DNA from: Bacillus_AB infantis_C
Lineage (GTDB): Bacteria > Bacillota > Bacilli > Bacillales > Cytobacillaceae
DNA: 64,000 bases
Reading direction: 5' to 3'
NCBI RefSeq assembly: GCF_050107595.1
Contig: NZ_JBNILH010000003.1
Span: 434,001-498,000, forward strand
Shown here: positions 25,290-34,684 of the stretch, piece by piece
How the letters are laid out: each line of letters opens with the position of its first letter
Position numbering within the stretch: the first letter of the stretch is position 1
Program-made: the position numbers and the translations under genes
The notes under the pieces: model-generated
Seen by the model: only the letters and a program-made list of their open reading frames with translations
Told to the model about the DNA's origin: nothing
Databases searched by the model: none

Positions 25290-25985
25290 CTATTTTTGGC
25301 CATAATAAGCATTCTTGCCGTGCTTCCGGAGATAATGCTTATCTAATATTCTCTGCGGCAGCGCCTCAGCAAAGTGATTTAATTCCCGGGTAAATAAATT
25401 CATTTTCGCTACTTCGTCGAGCACTACACTATTCAATACGGCTGCTTTTGCATCCTTGCCCCATGTAAATGGGCCGTGCCCATGAAGCAGGACGCCCGGG
25501 ACAGCTAAAATATCCAAACCGCGTTCTTCGAATGTCTCAATGATCACCTTGCCTGTTTCTGCTTCATAGCCCCGGTCGATCTCCTCTTGCGTCAAATGGC
25601 GGGCACATGGCACGGAACCATAGAATGTGTCGGCATGAGTGGTTCCCATCGCCGGCACATCAAGGCCGGCCTGGGCCCAGATTGTCGCCCAGGTGGAATG
25701 GGTGTGCACAATGCCGCCAATCTCCCCATAATGTTTATATAAAACGGCATGGGTCGCTGTGTCTGATGAAGGCCGCAGTTTTCCTTCAATAACATTGCCG
25801 TCTAAATCAAGGATCACCATGTCACTGGGCTTCATCGTTTCATAATCGACGCCGCTGGGCTTGATCGCAAACAAGCCCGTTTCGCGGTCTATAGCACTGG
25901 CATTTCCCCAAGTATGCTTCACAAGCCCATATTTAGGCAGGTCCAGATTTGCTTGATATACCTCTTCTTTCAGTTGCTCCAGCAT
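25290..25985 (-). CDS. araD: L-ribulose-5-phosphate 4-epimerase
   Basis: A 231-residue class II aldolase-fold enzyme that epimerises L-ribulose 5-phosphate to D-xylulose 5-phosphate. It begins MLEQLKEEVYQANLDLPKYG. Zinc ligands are in GIVHTHSTWATIWAQ (His-x-His) and GVLLHGHGPFTWG. The start at 25985 has GGGAGG eight bases upstream; a longer frame upstream has no site. It lies between the kinase and araA in the same orientation. Confidence 0.95.
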   Translation of the reverse strand: MLEQLKEEVYQANLDLPKYGLVKHTWGNASAIDRETGLFAIKPSGVDYETMKPSDMVILDLDGNVIEGKLRPSSDTATHAVLYKHYGEIGGIVHTHSTWATIWAQAGLDVPAMGTTHADTFYGSVPCARHLTQEEIDRGYEAETGKVIIETFEERGLDILAVPGVLLHGHGPFTWGKDAKAAVLNSVVLDEVAKMNLFTRELNHFAEALPQRILDKHYLRKHGKNAYYGQK

Positions 25986-25998
25986 GGCTATGCCTCCC

Positions 25999-27606
25999 TT
26001 AAAGCACCAGATGATCAACAGCAGCCTGTTCAATCATCAGCCCTTTTTTATATCTTTCGAGAAATTCTTCAAACCCTTTTACATCTAATTGGTCAGGATA
26101 GATTTCATGTCTCTCAACCTCTTCAAAAACTCTATTATCTAGAAACTCTTCTAAGCTTTCTTCACCGTTCCTATTCATCATGTAAGAAGCAAGGATCGCC
26201 ATCCCCCATGCACCGCCTTCCCCGGCTGTGGCTGTGACAGATACCGGCGTGTTCATGGCAGCCGCTGCCATTTTTTGCCCGACAAGTGGTGTCTTGAACA
26301 AACCGCCATGAGCCAGAATACTATCGATTGCGATATGTTCTTTCCGGGTCAGGATATCCATCCCCATTTTCAGCGCACAAAAAGCGGAAAACAAATGCGT
26401 CCTCATGAAGTTTGCCAGATTGAAAGTGCTCTCCGGAGAGCGGACAAATAATGGCCTTCCTTGTTCCAGGCCTGTGATATTTTCACCTGAATAATAGCCA
26501 TAGCTTAGCAGGCCGCCGCCATCCGCATCTGCCTCTAATGCTTTGTTCAGCATCACTTCAAACAATTTATCTTTATCTGCTTTGTGCCCCATAGCCTCGC
26601 AAAATTCACTGAACAGCCCCATCCAGGCATTAAGATCGCTGGAGCAATTATTCGCATGCACCATTCCAACAGGGCTGCCGCTTGGAGTTGTGACCAGATC
26701 GATTTCCGGGTATACCTTTGAAAGTTCTTTTTCTAATACAATCATGGCAAACACGGAAGTTCCTACTGAAACATTCCCGGTGCGTTTCCTCACACTATTG
26801 GTGGCGACCATTCCTGTTCCCGCATCGCCTTCCGGGGGACAAACCGGAATGCCCGGCTGCAGATTTTGTGACCGGTCGAGAATTTTTGCACCAATTTCAG
26901 TCAGCTGGCCAGCCTGTTCGCCTGCACCAAGTACCTTAGGAAGAATGTCCTTCAGTTTCCAAAGCCCTTTGGCCGCTATCAAATCGTCAAACTGCTTTAC
27001 CATGGTTTCATTGTAATCCTGCCTGGATTCATCTATAGGGAAGATGCCTGAAGCATCCCCGATGCCGATTGCTTTTTCACCAGTAAGCAGCCAGTGGATG
27101 TATCCAGCCAGAGTGGTTATATAATCGATGCGGTTCAAATGTTTCTCGTCATTCAATATGGCTTGATACAGATGGGCGATACTCCACCGTTCAGGGATAT
27201 TGAACTGAAAGATATCGGTCAATTCTTTTGCTGCAGCACCGGTAGTCGAGTTGCGCCAGGTCCGGAATGGGACGAGCAGCTCCCCTGTTTTATCAAAAGC
27301 CATATATCCGTGCATCATAGCCGAAAATCCAATTGAACCGATTTTGCGGATGGTGATTCCGTAATTCCGTTCAACATCCAGCTTCATTTCACTGTAAGCT
27401 GCTTGCAGGCCAGTGATGATATCGACTAAGTTATACGTCCAATAACCATCCTCCAGGCAGTTCTCCCATTCATAACTCCCGGAAGCAATGGTTCCAAAGC
27501 TGCTGTCAATCAGCACTGCTTTAATACGGGTGGATCCTAATTCGATTCCAAGTGATGATGTCCCCTCAGCAATCGCTTGTACGATCTTTGTATCATTCAT
27601 GTTCAT
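25999..27606 (-). CDS. FGGY-family kinase, predicted L-ribulokinase of the non-AraB type
   Basis: A 535-residue FGGY carbohydrate kinase. It shows GTSSLGIELGSTRIKAVLID (ATP-phosphate loop), MVHANNCSSDLNAW, SVGTSVFAMIV and AHGGLFKTPLVGQKMAAAAMNTPV. The sequence is unlike B. subtilis AraB, which begins with a GVDFGTLSGRAV-type loop. It looks more like the distinct kinase that replaces AraB in some Clostridia and Bacilli (called AraK there). It sits first in a kinase-araD-araA run behind AraR-like operators, so L-ribulose is the likely substrate. AAGGGGAAT precedes the ATG. Confidence 0.82.
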   Translation of the reverse strand: MNMNDTKIVQAIAEGTSSLGIELGSTRIKAVLIDSSFGTIASGSYEWENCLEDGYWTYNLVDIITGLQAAYSEMKLDVERNYGITIRKIGSIGFSAMMHGYMAFDKTGELLVPFRTWRNSTTGAAAKELTDIFQFNIPERWSIAHLYQAILNDEKHLNRIDYITTLAGYIHWLLTGEKAIGIGDASGIFPIDESRQDYNETMVKQFDDLIAAKGLWKLKDILPKVLGAGEQAGQLTEIGAKILDRSQNLQPGIPVCPPEGDAGTGMVATNSVRKRTGNVSVGTSVFAMIVLEKELSKVYPEIDLVTTPSGSPVGMVHANNCSSDLNAWMGLFSEFCEAMGHKADKDKLFEVMLNKALEADADGGGLLSYGYYSGENITGLEQGRPLFVRSPESTFNLANFMRTHLFSAFCALKMGMDILTRKEHIAIDSILAHGGLFKTPLVGQKMAAAAMNTPVSVTATAGEGGAWGMAILASYMMNRNGEESLEEFLDNRVFEEVERHEIYPDQLDVKGFEEFLERYKKGLMIEQAAVDHLVL

Positions 27607-27740
27607 ATTCCCCTTCCCAGGCAGCAGTATATATATATAAGGAAGTGCTATTATTTTTCATGCCGCACTTCTTTGACAGCGATTTCAAAATGAAAATCGG
27701 CAAGGAAGCGCTTTATTTCATCTACAAACTCAGTATAATT

Positions 27741-27756
27741 TTTTGTACGTACATTT
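27741..27756. promoter_or_regulatory. AraR-type operator 1
   Basis: TTTTGTACGTACATTT closely matches the AraR box ATTTGTACGTACAAAT in the palindromic centre TTGTACGTACA. It lies upstream of the ribulokinase gene, between it and araR. Confidence 0.75.
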
Positions 27757-27773
27757 GTCAATTATAAAGGTAA

Positions 27774-27789
27774 TTAATACATACAAATT
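27774..27789. promoter_or_regulatory. AraR-type operator 2 (weak)
   Basis: TTAATACATACAAATT keeps the right half ACATACAAAT of the box. It is centred 33 bp from operator 1, about three helical turns, which fits cooperative binding. Confidence 0.45.
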
Positions 27790-27880
27790 ATTCAGAGTCT
27801 TGATAACAGAAGTACAGTACTTATTTCCATTCCTGCAAAAGCATGCTAAGATATGTCCATATATAACTCTTGGGCAGTGA

Positions 27881-27896
27881 ATTTGTACGTGATCAG
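27881..27896. promoter_or_regulatory. AraR-type operator 3, near araR start
   Basis: ATTTGTACGTGATCAG keeps the left half ATTTGTACGT exactly. It lies about 12-36 bp before the araR start, a position for autorepression. Confidence 0.6.
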
Positions 27897-27907
27897 CCAG
27901 GAAAGAA

Positions 27908-28999
27908 GTGAAACTAATGAAACCAAAATATCAGATCATCCTTGATGATATTAAAAATAAAATTCTCTCCGGAGAGTATCTTGTAGGAGAACAGATTCCT
28001 ACAGAATCAGCTCTCCAGGAAAAATACACCGTCAGCAGACATACGATACGAAAGGCCATACTGGAGCTGTCAAATGAGGGATACCTGCGGAGTGAAAAAG
28101 GCTCCGGCACCTATGTCAGCAGCCAATTCCAGTCAAAATCAAACCGCAATCATAATAAAACAATCGGCGTCATTACTACTTATATTTCTGATTATATTTT
28201 TCCCTCCATCATCCGCGGCATTGAGAAAAGATTGAAGGAGGATAATTATTCACTTTTGCTGGCCAGTACCAACAATGATGTCGAGCAAGAGAAAAAAGCG
28301 CTGGAAATGATGCTTTCATACGGGGTGGATGGCCTTATCATTGAACCTACAAAAAGTAATCAATATAACCCCAATATTGCCTACTATCTGTTGTTCAAGG
28401 AGCAGGACGTCCCTTTTATCATGATCAATGCTTATTACGAAGAATTAGAAGTCCCCTTCCTTTCCCTTAATGATGTAGAATCCAGCTATCTTGCGGCAAA
28501 AGAATTGATATCAAAGGGCCATACACAAATCGGGATCATATCAAAAATGGATGATCTGCAGGGGAAATATCGGATGAAGGGGTATATAAAGGCGCTTCAA
28601 GAAGCAAAGATACGATTCCGGCCGGAGCATGTTCTTACATTTACAACAGAGACAAAGCTGGATTTATACTCAAATTTAAAAACCTTCCTGGATGAAAATA
28701 GAGATATTTTATCAGCAGTTGTATGCTATAACGATGAAGTGGGATTAGAAGTGGCAAATGTGTGCAGACAACTTTCCATTTCCATTCCTGATGAGCTGTC
28801 CATCATCGGCCAGGATAATTCTTATATCGCCCAAAATGCAAATATCAAACTGACAACCTTGACGCATCCGCAAGAACAGATGGGGCGGGATGCGGCGGAT
28901 TGGGTCATCAAAAAATTGCAGGGAAAAAAGGATCTGCCAAACGAAACCTATTATCAGCCTGTGCTGATTGAAGGGGAAACAGTCGAAGAATTGAAGTAA
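27908..28999 (+). CDS. araR: Arabinose-responsive transcriptional repressor
   Basis: An AraR-type regulator of 363 residues from the GTG at 27908, or 360 from the ATG at 27917. The N-terminal GntR-type winged helix reads KPKYQIILDDIKNKILSGE, then SALQEKYTVSRHTIRKAILELSNEGYLRSEKGSGTYV. The remainder is a LacI/GalR-type periplasmic-binding fold that would sense L-arabinose. B. subtilis AraR has this same chimeric design. The GTG is well spaced from AGGAAAG, the ATG less so. It is divergent from the kinase-araD-araA genes, with three box-like sites between. Confidence 0.93.
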   Translation: MKLMKPKYQIILDDIKNKILSGEYLVGEQIPTESALQEKYTVSRHTIRKAILELSNEGYLRSEKGSGTYVSSQFQSKSNRNHNKTIGVITTYISDYIFPSIIRGIEKRLKEDNYSLLLASTNNDVEQEKKALEMMLSYGVDGLIIEPTKSNQYNPNIAYYLLFKEQDVPFIMINAYYEELEVPFLSLNDVESSYLAAKELISKGHTQIGIISKMDDLQGKYRMKGYIKALQEAKIRFRPEHVLTFTTETKLDLYSNLKTFLDENRDILSAVVCYNDEVGLEVANVCRQLSISIPDELSIIGQDNSYIAQNANIKLTTLTHPQEQMGRDAADWVIKKLQGKKDLPNETYYQPVLIEGETVEELK

Positions 29000-29032
29000 G
29001 CTATTCTTCCTTAATATAAGCACTTAAAAAAC

Positions 29033-29080
29033 AAAAAGAGCCAGACCCCTCCTTTGGATAAGATGGGGCTGGCCCTTTTT
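29033..29080. terminator. Bidirectional terminator between araR and glpD
   Basis: AAAAAGAGCCAGACCCC and GGGGCTGGCCCTTTTT form a long, slightly imperfect stem with A-run and T-run on either side. Both convergent genes end next to it. Confidence 0.88.
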
Positions 29081-29089
29081 GATTTCTAT

Positions 29090-30757
29090 TTAAAAATCTT
29101 CCTTTTCGATCGGATGTGATGCCTCATAGATCAGCACATCCAGCTCTTCTGTATATGCTGCTGTCTGCTTCTCTGACCAGCTGAATTCTTTTTTCATGAA
29201 CAAGATGACAGAATCCTTATGTTCCCGGACCCATCCAATATCAAAGAAAAGGGCGCCAGTCCTTCTGATGAAGAAGTCGACTGGCTTGTAGGCCATCTCA
29301 TAGTCAATGCTGTATCTTAAGCCCGCGTAGACGATCGGATCAAGACTTTCTGCCTGAGCCTTTTCTTTGCCGTTTTTATAGATATCAAAGACGATGTCCA
29401 CATTGGAGCCGTAGCGCTGGACAAGCTTCTTCGCTGCTTCTTCGGTCAAGCCCAGCTCTTTTCCTTCATCCGTTTTGTTTTTCATGAACGTTTTGAAGCC
29501 TTCAGAACCGCCCACATCCCCGCCGGATATAGGCAGATGCATGGTTGCTGTTTTAGGATAGTCTGTTCCTTCTTCTTCACCCAGCTGCTTTGCCACTAAA
29601 TCTACGATGCTTTCCGCCATCTTCCGGTAGCCTGTCAGTTTGCCGCCGGCGATAGAGATGAACCCGGAATGCGATACAAAAATTTCATCTTTGCGGGAGA
29701 TTTCAGAAGGCGATTTCCCATCCTCATGAATCAGCGGCCTTAATCCGGACCAGCTTGACTCTACATCATCAGCGGTAATCTTGATATCCGGGAACATAAA
29801 GTCGATTGCACCCAGGACATAATCACGGTCTGCTACCGTCATTCTTGGATGGGCGATATTCCCTTTGTAGACCGTATCTGTCGTACCTACATAGGTCTTG
29901 CCTTCACGCGGGATGGCAAAGACCATGCGGCCATCAGGCGTGTCAAAGTACACGGCCTGCTTCAGCGGGAATCTCTTGCCGTCAAATACGAGGTGGATCC
30001 CCTTGGTCAGCTGCAGCGATTTGCCTTTTTTGCTATGATCGATTTCCCGCAATGTGTCAACCCATGGGCCTGCTGCATTGACGATTTTCTTCGCTCGAAT
30101 TTCCTGCACCGTTCCATCGGTCAGGTCTTCCGCTTTTACGCCTGCAATCTGACTGTTTTCATAGACAAGATCAGTGACTTTCATATAATTGAGTGCGAGT
30201 GCTCCTTTTTCAACCGCCTTTTTCATCACTTCAAGGGTCAGGCGGGCATCATCTGTTTTATATTCAACATAATAGCCGGCGCCGTTCATCCCCTCGCGCT
30301 TTAAAAGCGGTTCGCGCTTCAGGGCTTCTTCCGGCTTCATCATTTTTCTTCTTTCGTCCTTTTTGACACCGGCAAGGAAGTCATATACCCTCAAGCCGAT
30401 ATTCGTTGTGAAAGGTCCGAATGTGCCTCCCTTATAGAACGGAAGCAGCATCCATTCCGGTGTGGTGACATGCGGCCCGTTTTCATACACGATAGCCCGC
30501 TCTTTGCCGACTTCTGCAACGACCCCGATTTCAAATTGCTTTAAATAGCGCAGTCCGCCATGAACAAGCTTTGTGCTTCTGCTGGATGTACCGGCAGCAA
30601 AGTCCTGCATCTCAACGACAGCCACCTTCATCCCTCTCAGGGCAGCATCCAGCGCAATTCCTGCGCCTGTGATCCCGCCGCCGATGACAAGAAGGTCCAA
30701 AGGCCCCTTCTGGATTTTTTCCTTTATATCATGTCTTAATAAGTTGGTGAATTTCAT
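29090..30757 (-). CDS. glpD: Aerobic glycerol-3-phosphate dehydrogenase
   Basis: A 555-residue FAD enzyme that oxidises glycerol 3-phosphate to dihydroxyacetone phosphate at the membrane. The FAD Rossmann motif is DLLVIGGGITGAGIALDAALRG (about 20-42), followed by SSRSTKLVHGGLRYLKQFE. The C-terminal DAO_C domain starts near GSNVDIVFDI. The ATG at 30757 has AAGGGA eight bases upstream. It is monocistronic and has a leader with a terminator hairpin at 30862-30925, matching GlpP-dependent antitermination known for B. subtilis glpD. Confidence 0.96.
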   Translation of the reverse strand: MKFTNLLRHDIKEKIQKGPLDLLVIGGGITGAGIALDAALRGMKVAVVEMQDFAAGTSSRSTKLVHGGLRYLKQFEIGVVAEVGKERAIVYENGPHVTTPEWMLLPFYKGGTFGPFTTNIGLRVYDFLAGVKKDERRKMMKPEEALKREPLLKREGMNGAGYYVEYKTDDARLTLEVMKKAVEKGALALNYMKVTDLVYENSQIAGVKAEDLTDGTVQEIRAKKIVNAAGPWVDTLREIDHSKKGKSLQLTKGIHLVFDGKRFPLKQAVYFDTPDGRMVFAIPREGKTYVGTTDTVYKGNIAHPRMTVADRDYVLGAIDFMFPDIKITADDVESSWSGLRPLIHEDGKSPSEISRKDEIFVSHSGFISIAGGKLTGYRKMAESIVDLVAKQLGEEEGTDYPKTATMHLPISGGDVGGSEGFKTFMKNKTDEGKELGLTEEAAKKLVQRYGSNVDIVFDIYKNGKEKAQAESLDPIVYAGLRYSIDYEMAYKPVDFFIRRTGALFFDIGWVREHKDSVILFMKKEFSWSEKQTAAYTEELDVLIYEASHPIEKEDF

Positions 30758-30861
30758 CAAATCAGTCCCTTCAGGATCATTGTATTCATGTAACAGCCTG
30801 GCTCCAGCTTATAAGGAGCTGTCTTGTTTTTTAAAGCTCTATAAGTCCCATACCCGTAAAA

Positions 30862-30925
30862 CAAAAAAAGAGACCACAAATCAGCCCTGCTTTTCGTTGC
30901 CGAAAAATAGAGCGATGTGGTCTCT
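30862..30925 (-). terminator. Leader terminator of glpD, predicted GlpP antitermination site
   Basis: AGAGACCACA (30869-30878) and TGTGGTCTCT (30916-30925) are perfect 10-bp arms, with TTTTTTTG after them on the minus strand. It lies between the promoter (-10 TATACT at 30965-30960) and the glpD start. In B. subtilis, GlpP with glycerol 3-phosphate lets transcription pass such a leader terminator. Confidence 0.85.
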
Positions 30926-31025
30926 CGAGTTCTCCATCCAAATATATTAACTTGTTTTTAGTATACCATGATAAAGCTTAAAATTAAAGCATCCAGCTTG
31001 CTTAATGGAATATTATGGTACTTGT

Positions 31026-32516
31026 TTATTTATACTCACGGGTGGCCGCAACAGCTTTTTTCCAGCCTTTATAAAGTTCTTCGCGCCTTCCTTCGGCCAT
31101 TTCTGCCGTGAAAGTGCGGTCCTTTTTCCAGTGCGCTGTGATTTCCTCTTTTTTGGACCAATAGCCTACAGCCAGGCCGGCAAGGAAGGCAGCACCCAGT
31201 GCAGTTGTTTCATTGACTACCGGGCGGTCTACAGGGACGCCGAGGATGTCGCTCTGGAATTGCATCAGGAAGTCATTTTTGACCACCCCGCCGTCTACGC
31301 GCAGGGATTTCACCTCTGTACCGGAATCCGCCGCCATGCTGTCCAGCACATCTCTTGTCTGGTAGGCAAGCGATTCAAGGGTCGCACGGATAAAATGCTC
31401 TTTTGTCGTCCCCCTGGTCAGGCCGAAAACCGCACCGCGTGCATCGCTGTCCCAATACGGCGTGCCCAGTCCGACAAAGGCAGGGACCACATAGACGCCT
31501 TCTGTGGAATCGACCCTGAGTGCATACTGCTCGCTGGCTGAAGCACTGTCAATCATCCTCATGCCATCGCGCAGCCATTGGATGGCAGAACCGGCTACAA
31601 AGATGCTGCCTTCGAGCGCATATTCAACCTTTCCGTCCACACCCCATGCGAGCGTCGTAAGCAGCCCATGTCTCGATTTGACAGGTTCTTCACCGGTATT
31701 CATCAGCATAAAGCAGCCGGTTCCGTAAGTGTTCTTCGCCATTCCTTTTTCAAAGCACGCCTGGCCGAACAGAGCGGCCTGCTGATCGCCGGCGATGCCC
31801 GCAATCGGAACATTATGTCCGAAGAAATGATAGTCCACTGTATGGGCATAAACTTCAGAAGATGGGCGGACTTCAGGAAGCATGCTTTTTGGTACAGTCA
31901 GAATGTCAAGAAGCTCTTCATCCCACTTCAAATCATAAATATTGTACATCAAGGTCCGGGAGGCATTGGAATAATCGGTCACATGGGCCTTTCCCCCGGA
32001 AAGCTTATACACCAGCCAAGTATCAATGGTGCCAAACAGCAGATCGCCGTTTTCTGCCTTCTCTCTTGCACCTTCCACATGATCAAGAATCCACTTTACT
32101 TTCGTGCCTGAAAAATAAGGGTCCAGCAGAAGGCCGGTTTTACTATTGAATAGATCATTATATCCCTGTTCCCGCAGGTCGCGGCAAATAGGTTCTGTCT
32201 GGCGGGACTGCCAGACGATGGCATGGTAAACGGGCTTACCTGTATGCTTATCCCAGACAACCGCGGTTTCACGCTGATTCGTGATGCCGATGCCCGCTAT
32301 TTCCTCCGGTTCCACATCAGCCTTCCGCAGGACAGATGCGATACAGGCAAGGATCGAGGTCCAGATTTCGCTCGCATCATGCTCAACCCACCCCGGCTTA
32401 GGAAAAAACTGCTCAAATTCCTGCTGGGCCGTTTCTACGATTTCGCCGCCTTTATCAAATAAGATGGCACGGGAACTGGTTGTGCCCTGATCAAGTGCCA
32501 AGATGTATTTTCCCAT
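31026..32516 (-). CDS. glpK: Glycerol kinase
   Basis: A 496-residue FGGY kinase that makes glycerol 3-phosphate. It starts MGKYILALDQGTTSSRAILFDKGG and has KPGWVEHDASEIW, ITNQRETAVVWDKHTGKPVYHAIVWQSRQT, GIAGDQQAALFGQACF and YVVPAFVGLGTPYWDSDARG. The histidine in the loop near HFIRATLESLAYQTRDV is at the position phosphorylated by HPr in Firmicute GlpK, so PTS control is likely. GGGAGGAGG precedes the start. Upstream on the same strand is a polytopic hydrolase, not the usual glpF facilitator. Confidence 0.97.
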   Translation of the reverse strand: MGKYILALDQGTTSSRAILFDKGGEIVETAQQEFEQFFPKPGWVEHDASEIWTSILACIASVLRKADVEPEEIAGIGITNQRETAVVWDKHTGKPVYHAIVWQSRQTEPICRDLREQGYNDLFNSKTGLLLDPYFSGTKVKWILDHVEGAREKAENGDLLFGTIDTWLVYKLSGGKAHVTDYSNASRTLMYNIYDLKWDEELLDILTVPKSMLPEVRPSSEVYAHTVDYHFFGHNVPIAGIAGDQQAALFGQACFEKGMAKNTYGTGCFMLMNTGEEPVKSRHGLLTTLAWGVDGKVEYALEGSIFVAGSAIQWLRDGMRMIDSASASEQYALRVDSTEGVYVVPAFVGLGTPYWDSDARGAVFGLTRGTTKEHFIRATLESLAYQTRDVLDSMAADSGTEVKSLRVDGGVVKNDFLMQFQSDILGVPVDRPVVNETTALGAAFLAGLAVGYWSKKEEITAHWKKDRTFTAEMAEGRREELYKGWKKAVAATREYK

Positions 32517-32545
32517 AGATAATCCTCCTCCCGTTAGATAGAAAA

Positions 32546-32574
32546 GAGCTGGGGACCATACAGGCCCCTTGCTC
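32546..32574 (-). terminator. Hairpin between the hydrolase gene and glpK
   Basis: GAGCTGGGGACC and GGCCCCTTGCTC pair with a small internal loop and TTTTC follows on the minus strand. It could end the hydrolase mRNA partly, or attenuate glpK. Confidence 0.6.
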
Positions 32575-32594
32575 TCTATATATTTTGCAGACTA

Positions 32595-34613
32595 TTAAAA
32601 GATCGTGTAAAGCGCTGTATTTGCCAGTGTGATCAGCGTCATCAGCAAAGTATTGATGAAGGCACCCACATAGACATTTCCTGTTTTTCTATAGAAGTAG
32701 CGGTTAAATAGCGCAGCTACAAGAAGGGCTGGCACCAGGCCAATTACGATGATGGAAGAAAGCGATTCTCCCGGATAGCCGGCAGTTCCAGTCGTAAACA
32801 ACAGGCCGTAATGGTAGGCCAGGTAAAGAACAAGCCCGCCGATGAAATGGAAGACAGAAATGAGATAGCCTTTCCATCCATTATACTTCACAGTCGCTGT
32901 ATTCATGTTGACGGACAGGCCGACAACAAAGTAGTAGATCAGGAATAATGGTGCATATTTCAGCAGTGCTGCCAGATGCTGGCCTTCGAATGTTTTTACA
33001 GCGAATGTCCAGATGCGGAAGTCTACCTGGAAAAGGGCATCCATCAGATAAAGAACCCCGTAGCCGATCGCAACAGCTGCAATGGCAGTGATAAGCGAAG
33101 CAATAACTGACTTGACGCTTGCTTTTACCCCATAATTCTTAATCGTTGCACCTTCAGGCTTTTTCGCAACATAATGGTAGCCGACCATCATCATCAGCGT
33201 GATGATTGCAACGTTGATAGCCCAATAAAGGACCGGGTTCACAGTCGGAGCTCCAAAAAGCTCTGTCGTCGCAAGCATTTTATCCTGCAGTCTCAGATAT
33301 ATATATTGAACCACACTTAGAACGAGCATGATAGCAGAAACTGTCTTAATGCTGCGCTCTGATTTTTTCACAAAAGAAGAGATCAGGACAATGGCAGACA
33401 GGGCAATGAAGATCATGCTGATCTGTCTTAGTAATCTCATTCCATAGATGTCTCCTCCGTATAGTGCTGAGAAGAACAAGGCAGGGAAGAGACCGCCGGC
33501 AACAATCAGGATCAAGCCTGCCAGCTTCGCGCCATTTGTTTTCGGAGCAGGAAGCGGCTCCGGTCTTCCTGTATAAATGCTGTTAAGGAACGGCAGCTTC
33601 GATAATAGGGAAACAACTGGTACAAACAGCAGGAAGAATCCGATCAGCGCGACAAAGGAGAACCACTCTTTAAACATCCATGTCTGCCCATCCTCATCCA
33701 CTGTTAATGCTTCACTATAATCGGTAAAAGCCATATCATAAAAATCGATTGCATATCCTGTAGACGTTTTAGAGAAGTGATTCCAAGGGTGTGTCTCATT
33801 TGGCTGATAAATGATTCTTTCTCCGCCATTTACCTCATACACTTTCCCAGCTTCAGGCTTTTCCGGGTTGCCCAGGAAGCTTTGGCCTTCTTCGGTGCCA
33901 ACATAGTTTTTCTTCACAACAGGCGTACCTGCAGCTGCTGCTTCTGCATCAAAGAAGAATTCATCATACTGGCCGGCGATTTTTCCGGATGGCCTTGGCC
34001 CGTAAGAGTTGTTGATATCTTCAATAGTATAGCCGAGAGACTTCAGCCACTGATAGTCAGATCCCATTGTCAGGGAGCTGTAGATTTTCCTGATGCCGCT
34101 CTCCTGGAAATCTGCTTCATCGAGTATAACGGCATTGGTAGAAGAGAAGCCGCCCATACTGTGTCCGGAAACCGCAATGATGCCATTGCCGTTTTCATCT
34201 TTCAGAACATAATCCTGGTCATACATATACTGGACAGCATCATAGATTGCATGAGGCCAGAAGGAGAAGAATGGAACCGGCTTTTCCATTGTTCCTGTTG
34301 AGTGGCCATGGTCATACTGATCCAAGGCGAGCACCACATATCCTCTCTTTGACATTTCAATGGCCTGTGCATCCTGCATTTCTGCAGAATTCAGGTAGCC
34401 GTGCGTGGCCACGATGGCTGGCCTTGCTTCCTGATCAGCGCCATCCGGCTTATACAGCAGCCCTGAAAGCTCCCCTCTTGGCGTATCAAAATAAATGCGT
34501 GAGACATCCACATCCCCGCTTGAACTATTAAACCGGGAAGCACCAAAGCTTCCAGCCAGAATTAACAGCAAAGAAATCACTAATAAGACGACCGGCTTCT
34601 TTACTCTATTCAT
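32595..34613 (-). CDS. Polytopic membrane alpha/beta hydrolase in the glycerol locus
   Basis: A 672-residue protein. After an N-terminal anchor (KKPVVLLVISLLLILAGSF) it has an extracytoplasmic hydrolase domain: VDVSRIYFDTPRGELSGLLYKP, IVATHGYLNSAEMQD, LDQYDHGHSTG, and the nucleophile elbow ISVSGHSMGGFS-like AVSGHSMGGFS (Ser about 172). The late histidine is likely in NETHPWNHF. From about 330 on there are eight or nine membrane helices. I know no assigned function. Its start has AGGGGGATATGAG. Its promoter carries a cre site and its leader a terminator like the glpD one, and it lies between glpP and glpK. A role in freeing or importing glycerol from esters is an inference. Confidence 0.78.
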   Translation of the reverse strand: MNRVKKPVVLLVISLLLILAGSFGASRFNSSSGDVDVSRIYFDTPRGELSGLLYKPDGADQEARPAIVATHGYLNSAEMQDAQAIEMSKRGYVVLALDQYDHGHSTGTMEKPVPFFSFWPHAIYDAVQYMYDQDYVLKDENGNGIIAVSGHSMGGFSSTNAVILDEADFQESGIRKIYSSLTMGSDYQWLKSLGYTIEDINNSYGPRPSGKIAGQYDEFFFDAEAAAAGTPVVKKNYVGTEEGQSFLGNPEKPEAGKVYEVNGGERIIYQPNETHPWNHFSKTSTGYAIDFYDMAFTDYSEALTVDEDGQTWMFKEWFSFVALIGFFLLFVPVVSLLSKLPFLNSIYTGRPEPLPAPKTNGAKLAGLILIVAGGLFPALFFSALYGGDIYGMRLLRQISMIFIALSAIVLISSFVKKSERSIKTVSAIMLVLSVVQYIYLRLQDKMLATTELFGAPTVNPVLYWAINVAIITLMMMVGYHYVAKKPEGATIKNYGVKASVKSVIASLITAIAAVAIGYGVLYLMDALFQVDFRIWTFAVKTFEGQHLAALLKYAPLFLIYYFVVGLSVNMNTATVKYNGWKGYLISVFHFIGGLVLYLAYHYGLLFTTGTAGYPGESLSSIIVIGLVPALLVAALFNRYFYRKTGNVYVGAFINTLLMTLITLANTALYTIF

Positions 34614-34684
34614 CTCATATCCCCCTTTTAACCTATTGATATTCAAGATATATTGCCTAAATAACCAGATCAGATAGACAAAAA

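Noticed and set aside
27702..27717. cre site at AAGGAAGCGCTTTATT before the ribulokinase gene
   Set aside because: The centre AAGCGCTT fits, but three fixed positions of the consensus differ.
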